From Staphylococcus nepalensis (GTDB lineage Bacteria > Bacillota > Bacilli > Staphylococcales > Staphylococcaceae), in contig NZ_BMCF01000006.1 of assembly GCF_014635045.1 (NCBI RefSeq), forward strand, positions 62,001 through 126,000: 64,000 nucleotides of DNA, in the 5' to 3' direction. The position numbers were made by a program, and so were the translations under genes. Of this stretch, positions 9,535 through 18,390 are shown one piece after another (within the stretch, counting starts at the first letter, position 1; every line of letters begins with the position of its first letter). Below the pieces are notes generated by a model. That model ran no database searches and had not been told where the DNA came from. It was given only the letters and a program-made list of their open reading frames with translations.

Positions 9535-9729
9535 ATGAAATACCTCGCAGTGTTAGTTTGGGCTATACTTTTATTACAAATGACAAATTTCGTACTTAAC
9601 AGTCTTGCTGGTGGGGGCACACTTAACTTAATCGCCCCTATTGTAGGTGCTGTTGTATTTACAATCCTTGTAGTATTGTTTGACATGGTAATAAAATCTT
9701 CAAAACATGATACAAATGAACAGCATTAA
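9535..9729 (+). CDS. DUF2929 (YjzD-like) small membrane protein
   Basis: 64-aa membrane protein with two hydrophobic segments (about 1-20 and 30-53) joined by NSLAGGGTLNL, ending in a hydrophilic tail. The true start is the ATG behind GGAGG (9521-9525). The frame is open 25 codons further upstream, but that sequence has no ribosome site and does not look conserved. A DUF2929 protein is known between clpB and fabH in staphylococci. Function unknown. Confidence 0.75.
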   Translation: MKYLAVLVWAILLLQMTNFVLNSLAGGGTLNLIAPIVGAVVFTILVVLFDMVIKSSKHDTNEQH

Positions 9730-9751
9730 GCATTTATAACTCAATTAATAT

Positions 9752-9794
9752 AAAAAGCTCAGTAGCAATGAATACATTGCTACTGAGCTTTTTT
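9752..9794. terminator. Bidirectional terminator between DUF2929 gene and clpB
   Basis: Perfect 19-bp arms (AAAAAGCTCAGTAGCAATG and its complement) around a 4-base loop, with T-runs on both strands, between convergent genes. Confidence 0.9.
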
Positions 9795-9805
9795 CTTCTT
9801 ACAAT

Positions 9806-12415
9806 TTAAATCATTTCTGGTTCAATTTCTTCAAATGTTAATCCATCACCTGATAGATCAATTTTGATTACAGTACCTTCTGGTAAGTTTTCTCTAATCA
9901 TTTTACGAGCAAGTGGTGTTTCAATTTGTCTTTGTACAAATCGTTTAAGCGGTCTTGCACCAAATTGAGGTTCGTACGCTTCTTCACCTAACCATGCTTT
10001 TGCTTTATCTGAAACATCAATAGAAATGCGTTGTTCCATCAGTCTAATATTCAACTGTGTTAAAATTTTATCAACAATCAGACTCATATCATTAATAGAT
10101 AATGGTTTGAATAATACAATATCGTCCATACGGTTAATGATTTCTGGTTTGAAATATTGATTTAAACTGTTCATAACTGCTTTTTCTGTTGGTTCGGTGA
10201 TTACGCCAGTATCTTTTACATTTTCTAATAAAATCTGAGAACCAATATTACTTGTCATAATGATAATGGTATTTTTAAAGTCCACTTCCCGACCTTGTGA
10301 ATCAGTTAAACGCCCTTCTTCTAGTATTTGTAATAACACATTGAACACATCTGAATGTGCTTTTTCAATTTCATCTAGGAGAATAACTGAATAAGGGTTA
10401 CGGCGTATTGATTCTGTCAATTGTCCGCCTTCTTCATGGCCAACATAACCTGGAGGTGCTCCAATTAAACGAGAGACAGAATGTTTTTCCATGTATTCAC
10501 TCATATCTATACGAACCATATGTTTCTCTGAATCGAATAAAGTGGATGCTAATGACTTAGCTAATTCTGTTTTCCCTACTCCTGTAGGCCCCAAGAATAA
10601 GAAACTTCCAATTGGTCTATTTGGGTCTTTGATACCTGCACGAGCTCTTACCACTGCGTCTGAAACAAGGTCTACTGCTTTATCTTGACCTACTACGCGT
10701 TCGTGTAATATATCAGCTAGGTTTAAGAGTTTCTCTCTTTCCGTTTCGACTAATTTAGAAACTGGGATGCCCGTCCAAGAACTTACAATATCGCCGATTT
10801 CTTCATCAGTCACAATTTCACGAATGATACGTTCGTTATCTTCATTTTGTTCACTTTGGAAAGCATCTTCTAACTCGCGTAATTCTTTTTCTAAGGCTGG
10901 AATTTTACCATGTTGTAATTCCGCGGCTTTTTCTAAATTGTAGTTGTTTTCTGCATCTTCTAATGCTTTTCTACTTTCATCTAATTCTGAACGTTTGTCT
11001 TGTAATTTAGCTATTTTTTCTTTTTCTTCTTCCACGCGTGATTGAATAGAACTTTGTTTTTCTTTTTCATTAGCTAATTCTTCTTGAAGCTCTTGTAAAC
11101 GTTGTTTACTTGCATTATCTGATTCATTTTTTAATGCAGATTCTTCGATTTCCAATTGCATCACACGACGATTGACTTGATCTAATTCTGTTGGGTTTGA
11201 ACCCATTTCAGTACGTATTGTTGCACATGCTTGGTCTACTAAATCAATCGCTTTATCCGGTAAAAATCGATCAGTGATATAACGATCAGATAATTCAGCT
11301 GCCGCCACAAGTGCTCTATCTTGTATGCGAACACCATGATATACTTCATAACGTTCTTTTAAACCACGCAATATGGAAATGGTATCTTCAACATCTGGTT
11401 CAGATACATTTACTTTTTGGAAACGACGCTCTAACGCTGAATCTTTTTCAATATATTCTCTATATTCATTTAAAGTTGTCGCTCCAATACAATGTAGCTC
11501 TCCTCGAGCAAGCATTGGTTTTAACATATTTCCTGCGTCCATTGCACCTTCAGTCTTACCAGCGCCTACAAGCATATGAATTTCATCAATAAATAAAATG
11601 ATTCTTCCATCTGATTCTTTCACTTCTTTAAGCACTGCTTTTAATCTTTCTTCGAATTCACCACGATATTTAGCACCTGCAACAAGGGCACTTAAATCAA
11701 GTTCAAAAATCGTTTTGTCTAATAAAGATTCTGGTACATCTTTACGCACAATACGTTGCGCTAGGCCTTCAACAATGGCGGTTTTACCGACGCCGGGCTC
11801 CCCTATTAGTACAGGGTTATTTTTTGTTTTTCTACTTAAGATTCGAATGGAGTTACGAATTTCTTCGTCACGGCCAATAACTGGATCCATGTTACCTTGA
11901 CGGACTTCTTCAACTAAATCTCGACCATATTTTTCTAAAGCTTCATAGTTGGCTTCTGGATTTTGTGATGTCACACGATTGCCTCCTCTAATTTTTTTAA
12001 TAATTTCTTCAACAACTTCTTGTTTGTTCCCTACAAATTGTTTAGTTGTATCGTCTATATCCATTGCAGCTAATACAATATGTTCCATAGATATATAGTC
12101 ATCTTCATATTGGTTCATATAAGATTCTGCTTTGTTTAATAAGTTATTAGCGTTTTGACTAATATATTGTCCATATTGAATATTATCGCCTTGAACTGAT
12201 GGATATTTTTCTAATTTTGCATTATATGTTTGGTTTAATTGTTCTGTATCAATATTTGCTCTATCAAATATACTTTTAAATAAACTATCATTTTCTGTTA
12301 ATGCTGCTGATAAGACAGCTTCAATTTCAATATTTTGATTTTCATTTGTTTTTGCTAATTCAATTGCTTTTTGCAAAGCACCTTGAACAGCATAGGTCAT
12401 TTGATTTATGTCCAA
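9806..12415 (-). CDS. clpB: ATP-dependent disaggregase ClpB
   Basis: Hsp100 chaperone that pulls polypeptides out of aggregates together with DnaK; cytoplasmic. Its 869 aa match ClpB. The Clp N domain covers about 1-145, the first AAA+ module has Walker A GEPGVGKT (about 205-212) and Walker B IILFIDE, a long coiled-coil M-domain follows (about 400-530), and the second AAA+ module has GPTGVGKT (about residue 605) and [11 protein letters not shown]. There is no ClpP-binding loop, as expected. The start codon is TTG (12415), with AGGTGA upstream; the next residues DINQMTYAV fit the family. A CtsR-like operator and a good promoter precede it. Confidence 0.97.
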   Translation of the reverse strand: MDINQMTYAVQGALQKAIELAKTNENQNIEIEAVLSAALTENDSLFKSIFDRANIDTEQLNQTYNAKLEKYPSVQGDNIQYGQYISQNANNLLNKAESYMNQYEDDYISMEHIVLAAMDIDDTTKQFVGNKQEVVEEIIKKIRGGNRVTSQNPEANYEALEKYGRDLVEEVRQGNMDPVIGRDEEIRNSIRILSRKTKNNPVLIGEPGVGKTAIVEGLAQRIVRKDVPESLLDKTIFELDLSALVAGAKYRGEFEERLKAVLKEVKESDGRIILFIDEIHMLVGAGKTEGAMDAGNMLKPMLARGELHCIGATTLNEYREYIEKDSALERRFQKVNVSEPDVEDTISILRGLKERYEVYHGVRIQDRALVAAAELSDRYITDRFLPDKAIDLVDQACATIRTEMGSNPTELDQVNRRVMQLEIEESALKNESDNASKQRLQELQEELANEKEKQSSIQSRVEEEKEKIAKLQDKRSELDESRKALEDAENNYNLEKAAELQHGKIPALEKELRELEDAFQSEQNEDNERIIREIVTDEEIGDIVSSWTGIPVSKLVETEREKLLNLADILHERVVGQDKAVDLVSDAVVRARAGIKDPNRPIGSFLFLGPTGVGKTELAKSLASTLFDSEKHMVRIDMSEYMEKHSVSRLIGAPPGYVGHEEGGQLTESIRRNPYSVILLDEIEKAHSDVFNVLLQILEEGRLTDSQGREVDFKNTIIIMTSNIGSQILLENVKDTGVITEPTEKAVMNSLNQYFKPEIINRMDDIVLFKPLSINDMSLIVDKILTQLNIRLMEQRISIDVSDKAKAWLGEEAYEPQFGARPLKRFVQRQIETPLARKMIRENLPEGTVIKIDLSGDGLTFEEIEPEMI

Positions 12416-12457
12416 AATGATTCACCTCACCATTTAATGATTGATCAATAAAGTAAG

Positions 12458-12480
12458 TTTGACTTTGACTTTCTTTGACC
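12458..12480 (-). promoter_or_regulatory. CtsR-like operator of clpB
   Basis: The minus strand contains GGTCAAAGAAAGTCAAA (12464-12480), matching the CtsR heptad-repeat consensus, and a third GTCAAA unit runs directly on at 12458-12463. It lies just downstream of the -10 element. CtsR represses clp genes at normal temperature in Firmicutes. Confidence 0.85.
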
Positions 12481-12488
12481 TTATATAC

Positions 12489-12517
12489 ATTATATAACTT
12501 CTTATTAAATTAATCAA
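12489..12517 (-). promoter_or_regulatory. Sigma-A-type promoter of clpB
   Basis: TTGATT and TATAAT on the minus strand with exactly 17 bases between them, immediately upstream of the CtsR-like operator. Confidence 0.7.
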
Positions 12518-12731
12518 CAATAAAGATCGCTTTTTCATATTATTTTTATGAGAATTGAAAGCTTGCTACATCGTATATTTTGCCCGTTTAACGTAAAATA
12601 AAACATGCATTTATTATAAGTAAATAAATTCAACTAGCATTTTCAAACTGCTTAACTAAGTAAATACAATGACAGTTGTTATAATTATGTTACGATTATT
12701 GTAAATAGACAATATAAGGAAGTGTGCTTAC

Positions 12732-13151
12732 ATGGAACAAGAAATTAAAAAACCAATACCACCTTTCAATAAGCAAACAGCGTTGGAAAAAGTAAAGATA
12801 GCTCAAGACGCATGGAATACAAGAAATCCAGAAAAAGTTTGTCTCGCTTATACGGAAGACTCAAAATGGAGAAACCGTACTGAATTTTTTGAAGGACGCG
12901 AAGCAATCAAGTCTTTTTTATATAGAAAATGGAATAAAGAGCTTGATTATAAATTAATGAAAGAATTATGGTGTTACACAGACAACCTTATTTCTGTCCG
13001 ATTTGAATACGAATGGCGAGATGCAGAATCAAATCAATGGATGCGTACACATGGCAATGAACATTGGGAATTTAATAAAAATGGTCTCATGACTAGAAGA
13101 GATATGAGTGCAAATGATTACCCAATTAACAAAGATGATAGAAAATACTAG
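12732..13151 (+). CDS. DUF1348 family protein (NTF2-like fold)
   Basis: 139-aa soluble protein of the DUF1348 (NTF2/SnoaL-like) family. Diagnostic stretches are visible: PPFNKQTALEKV (6-17), AQDAWNTRNPEKVCLAYTED, SKWRNRTEFFEGREAI, RKWNKELDYKL, and HGNEHWEFN near the end. The molecular role of the family is not established, though small cone-shaped folds of this kind bind or isomerise hydrophobic ligands. AGGAAG precedes the ATG. It heads an accessory patch and is followed 103 bases later by an SDR gene on the same strand, suggesting joint expression. Confidence 0.8.
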   Translation: MEQEIKKPIPPFNKQTALEKVKIAQDAWNTRNPEKVCLAYTEDSKWRNRTEFFEGREAIKSFLYRKWNKELDYKLMKELWCYTDNLISVRFEYEWRDAESNQWMRTHGNEHWEFNKNGLMTRRDMSANDYPINKDDRKY

Positions 13152-13254
13152 AATCAAATATAGATTAATGAAGCTGACTAAAATTAACTATATTTTCATA
13201 ATCATAAAGGAAAACAAAAAAACATTTATACTGTTAACCAAAGGAGATAACAAT

Positions 13255-13959
13255 ATGTCCCAAAACTTAATATATAAGACTGCATTAGTGACAGGCGCGA
13301 CGAGTGGTATAGGTAAAGCCATCACAAAAAAATTACATCAAATGAATATGAACGTAGTAGCTGTAGCTAGAAACCAAGATAAATTAGATAGTTTAGCTTT
13401 CGAATTAAATAACGACTCTACATTACTCACGATACAAGCAGATGTTTCTAATAAAAAAGAAATAGAATTTGTAGTTAAACAAGCCGAAACGCATTTTGAG
13501 ACAGTTGATGTTCTTGTTAATAATGCTGGGAAAATGGGCTCTAGTAGAATTTTAGATGGTTCGTTATCTGATTGGGAAGATATGATTGATATAAATATTA
13601 AAGGCTTACTTTATGGTGTAAATTCGGTAATTGGAAATATGGTCAATAATCAAAAAGGTCATATCGTCAATATTTGTTCCGATTCAGGGTTTGAAGTTAT
13701 TGAGCGTTTATCTGTTTATTGTGCTACAAAATTCTCTGTGCGCGCTATTTCTATTGGTTTAGAAAAAGAATTAGCTAATACAGGCGTACGGGTAACAAAC
13801 ATATCACCAGGTATGGTGGAAACAGAGCTCAGTTCGAAAAGCCCTTTTGAAGAAAACAGGAAAAAATTAGAACCTAAAGATATTGCCAATGCTGTATCCT
13901 ATACTATTTCTCAACCAAATCATGTTAACGTTAACGAAGTCACTGTACGCCCCACTTAA
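13255..13959 (+). CDS. Short-chain dehydrogenase/reductase (SDR)
   Basis: Classical SDR oxidoreductase, 234 aa from ATG 13255, which follows a strong AAAGGAG site. The frame stays open upstream to 13108 but overlaps the DUF1348 gene and lacks family homology. The cofactor motif TGATSGIG is at 13-20, NNAG at 89-92 and the catalytic YCATK at 155-159, preceded by a conserved Ser. An NAD(P)(H) cofactor is expected; the substrate cannot be told from sequence. It lies downstream of the DUF1348 gene and convergent with a SnoaL-like gene. Confidence 0.88.
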   Translation: MSQNLIYKTALVTGATSGIGKAITKKLHQMNMNVVAVARNQDKLDSLAFELNNDSTLLTIQADVSNKKEIEFVVKQAETHFETVDVLVNNAGKMGSSRILDGSLSDWEDMIDINIKGLLYGVNSVIGNMVNNQKGHIVNICSDSGFEVIERLSVYCATKFSVRAISIGLEKELANTGVRVTNISPGMVETELSSKSPFEENRKKLEPKDIANAVSYTISQPNHVNVNEVTVRPT

Positions 13960-13999
13960 AATCGTTTTTTATTTCTAAACTTTAATTTGGTTTGTAATA

Positions 14000-14377
14000 T
14001 CATTGACATCTACATGCGATTTTTTCTACAATTTTGTTATCTTTAAATTTTAAAAGCATCATTAATGAGAACCTCACATGTTTGCCATTAGGCCTAACGC
14101 CATTAAATGGTGTACCAGTATGCTTACCTTCAAACGTTAGATATACTGCTGCGCTGTTATTGTTGCCTAAAATAATTTCTTTAACTGGCATTTTAAAATC
14201 TGGAAAAGCAGCGAAGTTTTTTCCTTCAGACACTTTTAACCCTTCTACACCATAGTATGGCGTATCAATTTGTGGATAAAATACAAAATCATCATGACAG
14301 AATGTCTTTAATTCTTCGTAATCTTCATTTTCAATAAGTTTATAAAATGCTTTTATCAATTCTTTTCTGTTTTTCAT
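14000..14377 (-). CDS. SnoaL-like / ester cyclase-type protein
   Basis: 125-aa NTF2-fold protein resembling SnoaL-like polyketide cyclases: MKNRKELIKAFYKLIENEDYEEL is the helical start, followed by FEGKHTGTPFNGVRPNGKHV, typical of the GxxPTGK-type segment in this group. It should be a cytoplasmic enzyme or binding protein, but no substrate can be deduced. The gene begins 13 bases after the decayed MBL-fold gene and was probably once in an operon with it. It converges on the SDR gene with only about 40 bases between them and no obvious terminator. Confidence 0.7.
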   Translation of the reverse strand: MKNRKELIKAFYKLIENEDYEELKTFCHDDFVFYPQIDTPYYGVEGLKVSEGKNFAAFPDFKMPVKEIILGNNNSAAVYLTFEGKHTGTPFNGVRPNGKHVRFSLMMLLKFKDNKIVEKIACRCQ

Positions 14378-14390
14378 AATATGACCTCAA

Positions 14391-14925
14391 TTAAAATTTA
14401 TATTTATCTCCGTCTTCTGGGATAAGAATTTGTGAATCGAAGTTATTTGTTTTAGCAAATTGTTTTAAATCGCTTCTTGATAAATTCCAATGGTTAACAG
14501 CTCCCATATGAACAACGATTATATTTGAACCAGGCGCTTTTTCGGCAACTTTTTGAATATCAACTTCATCCTAATTAAAGAGCCGCCCATATTAAACTGG
14601 TTATCACCGCCATTAACAACGATTATTTCTGTCTTATATGACTCTAATGTTTTTTCAACTTCTCATACCACACTGTATCACCAGCAACGTATAATGTTTT
14701 TTCATTTTCGTTTTTGAATATTAATCCACATACATTACCCGCAATTTTTAGCACTTTTCCTCGCCCATGTTGGGCAGGTGTTTTAATGAGTGTTATTTCT
14801 CCGAGATAATTTGTTTTTTCCAAAATTTGAACGTTAGTAAAGCCAACATTTCTTACTTCTTCTGCATCTTCACCGTTTTTTGTATATATTTTAATATCTT
14901 TATGCAATAATCTCTGAGCAGTGGC
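14391..14925 (-). pseudogene. Decayed MBL-fold (UlaG-like) metal-dependent hydrolase
   Basis: Joining three frames gives the C-terminal two-thirds of an MBL-fold hydrolase: HKDIKIYTKNGEDAEEV, HGRGKVLKIAG, EKTLYVAGDTVWYE, then (after a one-base loss near 14663) VEKTLESYKTEIIVVNGGDNQF, then (after another one-base loss near 14571) DEVDIQKVAEKAPGSNIIVVHMGAVNHW to the stop at 14391. The N-terminal third with the HxHxDH metal motif is missing, replaced by the remnant of a different gene. Two frameshifts plus truncation make it non-functional. The longest surviving frame is 87 codons (14644-14907). Confidence 0.85.
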
Positions 14926-15290
14926 TTAATTTCCGTATAAAATTGGTTTTTATTTAATTGTTTTGGAGTCGTTTTCCCAAAGAAATTCACATCATCTACT
15001 GAAATAGGTCTCACTAAATAATTATCATATACTTCTGTTTTAAATGACGTTTTCTTATCAGAGACCGTGTTTTTCCCCAATTTATCGAACGCTCCAACAA
15101 ATACAAATAAACTAGTAATTAAATATCCTGAAATAACAAAAAAGTATCGACACCGATAAAGCCACCCGTTAGCCATTACTTATTTAAATGATAGATTATA
15201 ATACTTATTACAACAATTGCTCTTAATCCATCTAAACCAGGCATATACCGAATTTGATACTTTACATGATTATTTTTTAAATTATGTCCA
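14925..15290 (-). pseudogene. Decayed OatA-like acyltransferase 3 fragment
   Basis: Remnant of a peptidoglycan O-acetyltransferase-type (acyltransferase 3) gene. Conceptual translation reads [24 protein letters not shown], an in-frame TAA (15178-15176), WLTGGFIGVD, then after a shift at a run of six A (15138-15143, plus strand) FFVISGYLITSL. The next residues FVFVGAFDKLGKN look like a much later part of such a protein, so most membrane helices have been deleted. It runs into the truncated MBL remnant around 14925. The nonsense codon, frameshift and internal deletion show long-standing decay. Confidence 0.75.
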
Positions 15291-15449
15291 TTTCTCCTCA
15301 AACTTTCTAAAATTTACATAAATACCCCTATATCACTTTGATTTACCTAGTTATTGTAATATAACTGCAATTATTTTAATGATTTGAACAATAAAAAATC
15401 TGAAATATTATATAGCGCGTTGTAAAAAGAGCCTCAATTACAAAAATAA

Positions 15450-15512
15450 AAAAACTAGCCTAAGTTAGCGATACACATAGTTATGTGTCCCAACTCAAAC
15501 TAGTTTTTAATC
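15450..15512. terminator. Terminator downstream of sufT-like gene
   Basis: Outer arms AAAACTAG/CTAGTTTT with an inner ACACATAG/TTATGTGT hairpin and flanking A/T runs, just after the stop at 15519. Confidence 0.6.
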
Positions 15513-15518
15513 AATATA

Positions 15519-15827
15519 TTAACCTATACCAAGCGCAATTTTAGCATAACGTGACATCATTTCTTTACTCCATGGTGGACTCCAAACGATATTTACTTCT
15601 GTATCTGAAATCTCAGGAATTTCAGCTAACACCATTTTCACTTGGTTCATAATTTGCGGTCCAAGCGGGCATCCCATAGAAGTTAATGTCATTTCAACTG
15701 TACATAGTCCTTCATCATCAACGTCTACATTATATACTAAACCTAAGTTTACAATGTCAATGCCTAACTCAGGGTCAATTACCATCTCTAAAGCATTAAG
15801 TATGCTATCTTTTAATCCTTCGTCCAT
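15519..15827 (-). CDS. sufT: SufT-type metal-sulfur cluster assembly factor (DUF59/MIP18 family)
   Basis: 102-aa cytoplasmic protein of the DUF59 family that assists iron-sulfur protein maturation. Family features include IDPELGIDIVNLGLVY (about 17-32) and the conserved Cys53 in TSMGCPLGPQI. The chosen ATG follows AGAGGTGAG; the frame is open nine codons further upstream but without a ribosome site. It stands alone, divergent from the HAD gene. The name follows the S. aureus protein in this locus as I remember it. Confidence 0.85.
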   Translation of the reverse strand: MDEGLKDSILNALEMVIDPELGIDIVNLGLVYNVDVDDEGLCTVEMTLTSMGCPLGPQIMNQVKMVLAEIPEISDTEVNIVWSPPWSKEMMSRYAKIALGIG

Positions 15828-15940
15828 ACTTCTCACCTCTCTGTATTTAATCATATTAACAATATATCAAATATCTTACAAAACGCCAATAAAATGCTAT
15901 GATAATCATACATCATTTATTATATTTAAAGGAGATTTAC

Positions 15941-16783
15941 ATGAGTTCTTATTTAATTTGTTTAGACTTAGACGGAACACTATTAAACGATGACAAGGAA
16001 ATTACATCTTATACGAAAAGGGTTTTAACTACATTACAAAATCAAGGTCATAAATTAATGATTGCAACAGGTAGACCTTATAGAGCAAGCCAAATTTATT
16101 ACCATGAACTAAATATGAATACACCAGTTGTCAACTTCAATGGTGCTTTTGTACACCACCCTAAAAATGATCAATTCGAAATTATGCATGAAGTATTAGA
16201 TTTAGGATTATCTCACGAGATTATTCAATCTCTTCAAAACTTTGGTGTTTCCAATATTATTGCTGAAGTAAGAGATTATGTCTTTTTAAATAATTTTGAC
16301 CAAAAATTATTCGATGGGTTTTCAATGGGGAATCCCAAAATTGAAACTGGTGATTTACTTACCTCATTAAATGAGTCACCTACTTCACTTTTAGTTGAAG
16401 CTGAAGAATTTATGATTCCTAGAATTAAACAAATGCTCACACGTTTTTATGCTGAAAATATCGAACATCGTAGATGGGGGTCACCTTTCCCGGTGATCGA
16501 AATCGTAAGACAAGGTATTAGTAAAGCCAGAGGCATCGATTATGTAAAATCTTATTTAGATATCGATAGAAACCATATCATTGCGTTTGGTGACGAAGAT
16601 AATGATTTAGAAATGATCAAATATGCTAAACACGGTATTGCTATGGAAAATGGCTTAGATGAACTTAAACATGTTGCAAACCACGTAACTTATTCAAATA
16701 ACGAAGACGGCATAGGACGTTATTTAAATGATTATTTCAAATTAAATATCCCTTATGAAGAAAAAGTAGAATCACATATATAA
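15941..16783 (+). CDS. Cof-type HAD-IIB phosphatase
   Basis: Haloacid dehalogenase superfamily phosphatase, 280 aa, probably acting on sugar phosphates or nucleotides (substrate not deducible). Motif I is CLDLDGTLLN with the nucleophile Asp at about 9-11, motif II is MIATGRPY, and motif IV is FGDEDNDLEM near residue 215. The large cap domain lies between. ATG 15941 follows AAAGGAG; the longer frame to 15899 is not supported. It is separated by about 30 bases from the CoA-disulfide reductase gene and probably shares its transcript. Confidence 0.88.
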   Translation: MSSYLICLDLDGTLLNDDKEITSYTKRVLTTLQNQGHKLMIATGRPYRASQIYYHELNMNTPVVNFNGAFVHHPKNDQFEIMHEVLDLGLSHEIIQSLQNFGVSNIIAEVRDYVFLNNFDQKLFDGFSMGNPKIETGDLLTSLNESPTSLLVEAEEFMIPRIKQMLTRFYAENIEHRRWGSPFPVIEIVRQGISKARGIDYVKSYLDIDRNHIIAFGDEDNDLEMIKYAKHGIAMENGLDELKHVANHVTYSNNEDGIGRYLNDYFKLNIPYEEKVESHI

Positions 16784-16812
16784 TCAATAGATTGATAGGG
16801 AGGTAATTGGTT

Positions 16813-18135
16813 ATGGGTAAAATTTTAGTTGTTGGTGCCGTTGCAGGTGGCGCGACTGTTGCCAGCCAAATCAGAAGACTAGATAAAGATAGTGAAATTA
16901 TAGTATTTGAAAAAGATAGAGACATGAGTTTTGCAAACTGTGCACTTCCTTATTATTTAGGTGAAGTAGTAGATTCAAGGGATAAAGTGCTTGAAGCAAC
17001 ACCAGCGTCGTTCTATAAATCCAAACAAATTGTTGTGAAACCCTATCATGAAGTAACAGCAATCAATGATCATAAACAAACAATTACCGTTTATAATAGA
17101 ATAGATCATACATCGTTTGAAGAAACGTATGATACTTTAATACTAAGTCCAGGATGTAGTGCTAACACTTTAAACTTAAACAGTAATATCAGTTTCACCT
17201 TAAGAAATATGGAAGATACAGATGAAATTGAAAACTTTATCGAAAATCAAAAAGTTAAAACTGCCCTTGTTATTGGTGCAGGGTATATTGGTCTGGAAGT
17301 ATTAGATAATCTTCATGTTAGAGGGATTGATACTACATTAATCCATCGTTCTATGCGTGTTAACAAATTGATGGATGAAGATATGAATCAGCCTATTTTT
17401 GAAGAAATGAAAAAAAGAAATATTAACTATCGCTTAAATGAAGAAGTAGAAAAAGTCGATGGTAATAAAGTTCATTTTAAATCTGGAAAAATAGAAACAT
17501 ATGACATGATTATTGAAGGCGTCGGTGTGAAACCCAATTCTGAATTCATTAAATCATCTAATGTGATGTTAGACAGTAAGGGCTACATCGCAGTAAATGA
17601 ACGCTTCCAAACAAATGTTAGTAATATTTATGCTTTAGGTGATGTTATCACTTCTCATTATCGTCATGTAGATTTAAATGCACATGTGCCATTAGCTTGG
17701 GGCGCTCATAGAGGGGCAAGTGTTATAGCAGAACAACTAGCTGGAGATACATCTATACACTTTAAAGGTTATTTAGGGTCAAACATTGTAAAATGCTTCG
17801 ATTATACCTTCGCTAGTGTTGGCGTGACGCCAAATGAATTATCAAATTTTGATTATCAAATAGTTGAAGCCAATCAAGGTGCACACGCAGGGTATTACCC
17901 AGGGAATACTAAATTACATTTACGTGTTTATTTTGAAAAATCAAGTAGACGTATCATACGTGCTGCAGCCGTTGGTAAAAAAGGCGTAGATAAACGCATC
18001 GACGTTTTATCTATGGCAATGATGAATAAACTAACCATTGATGAGTTGACTGAATTTGAAGTTGCTTACGCACCACCATATAGCAGACCCAAAGATATCA
18101 TTAATATGATTGGCTACAAAGCTAGAAATAAATAA
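16813..18135 (+). CDS. cdr: Coenzyme A-disulfide reductase
   Basis: NADPH-dependent flavoenzyme that keeps coenzyme A reduced, the main low-molecular-weight thiol system of staphylococci besides bacillithiol. The 440 aa closely follow S. aureus CoADR: FAD-binding [17 protein letters not shown] at the start, the single redox Cys43 in [13 protein letters not shown]-binding [11 protein letters not shown] (about 158-168), and C-terminal tyrosines in YYPGN and YAPPYS that complete the active site. GGGAGG lies nine bases before ATG 16813; an in-frame TTG at 16807 is too close to it. A strong terminator follows. Confidence 0.95.
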   Translation: MGKILVVGAVAGGATVASQIRRLDKDSEIIVFEKDRDMSFANCALPYYLGEVVDSRDKVLEATPASFYKSKQIVVKPYHEVTAINDHKQTITVYNRIDHTSFEETYDTLILSPGCSANTLNLNSNISFTLRNMEDTDEIENFIENQKVKTALVIGAGYIGLEVLDNLHVRGIDTTLIHRSMRVNKLMDEDMNQPIFEEMKKRNINYRLNEEVEKVDGNKVHFKSGKIETYDMIIEGVGVKPNSEFIKSSNVMLDSKGYIAVNERFQTNVSNIYALGDVITSHYRHVDLNAHVPLAWGAHRGASVIAEQLAGDTSIHFKGYLGSNIVKCFDYTFASVGVTPNELSNFDYQIVEANQGAHAGYYPGNTKLHLRVYFEKSSRRIIRAAAVGKKGVDKRIDVLSMAMMNKLTIDELTEFEVAYAPPYSRPKDIINMIGYKARNK

Positions 18136-18165
18136 AAATAACCCCTTCTTGAAAAACACAAAGAT

Positions 18166-18212
18166 ATCGATGATTTCTATACGAGAACTAAGTAGAAATC
18201 ATCGATTTTATT
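18166..18212 (+). terminator. Terminator after cdr
   Basis: Perfect 14-bp arms ATCGATGATTTCTA / TAGAAATCATCGAT around a 13-base loop, then TTTATTATT, 30 bases after the cdr stop. Confidence 0.8.
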
Positions 18213-18390
18213 ATTTATATTAGTACTTTAAGGTTTAGATTTCTATAAAACAGAATACTTTTATAAAAATTGCTTATTTTTTATAAAGGGGCTCCATATT
18301 TTCTTAACCATATGTTTTAACAACTATAATAATGATATTAAATTCTTATTTACACCTAAAAATTAATAAACATAATACAATTCAACTTTA

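Larger units (their letters stand above)
12416..12731. other. Divergent intergenic region clpB / DUF1348 gene
   Basis: 316 bases holding the clpB promoter and CtsR-like operator (12458-12517). Next to the DUF1348 gene lie a TATAAT (12680-12685) and an inverted repeat ATTGT-N6-ACAAT (12698-12713) that could be an operator. Confidence 0.6.

Noticed and set aside
14644..15176. Two short minus-strand ORFs as real genes
   Set aside because: Their translations are pieces of larger known families broken by frameshifts, so they are recorded as pseudogenes.
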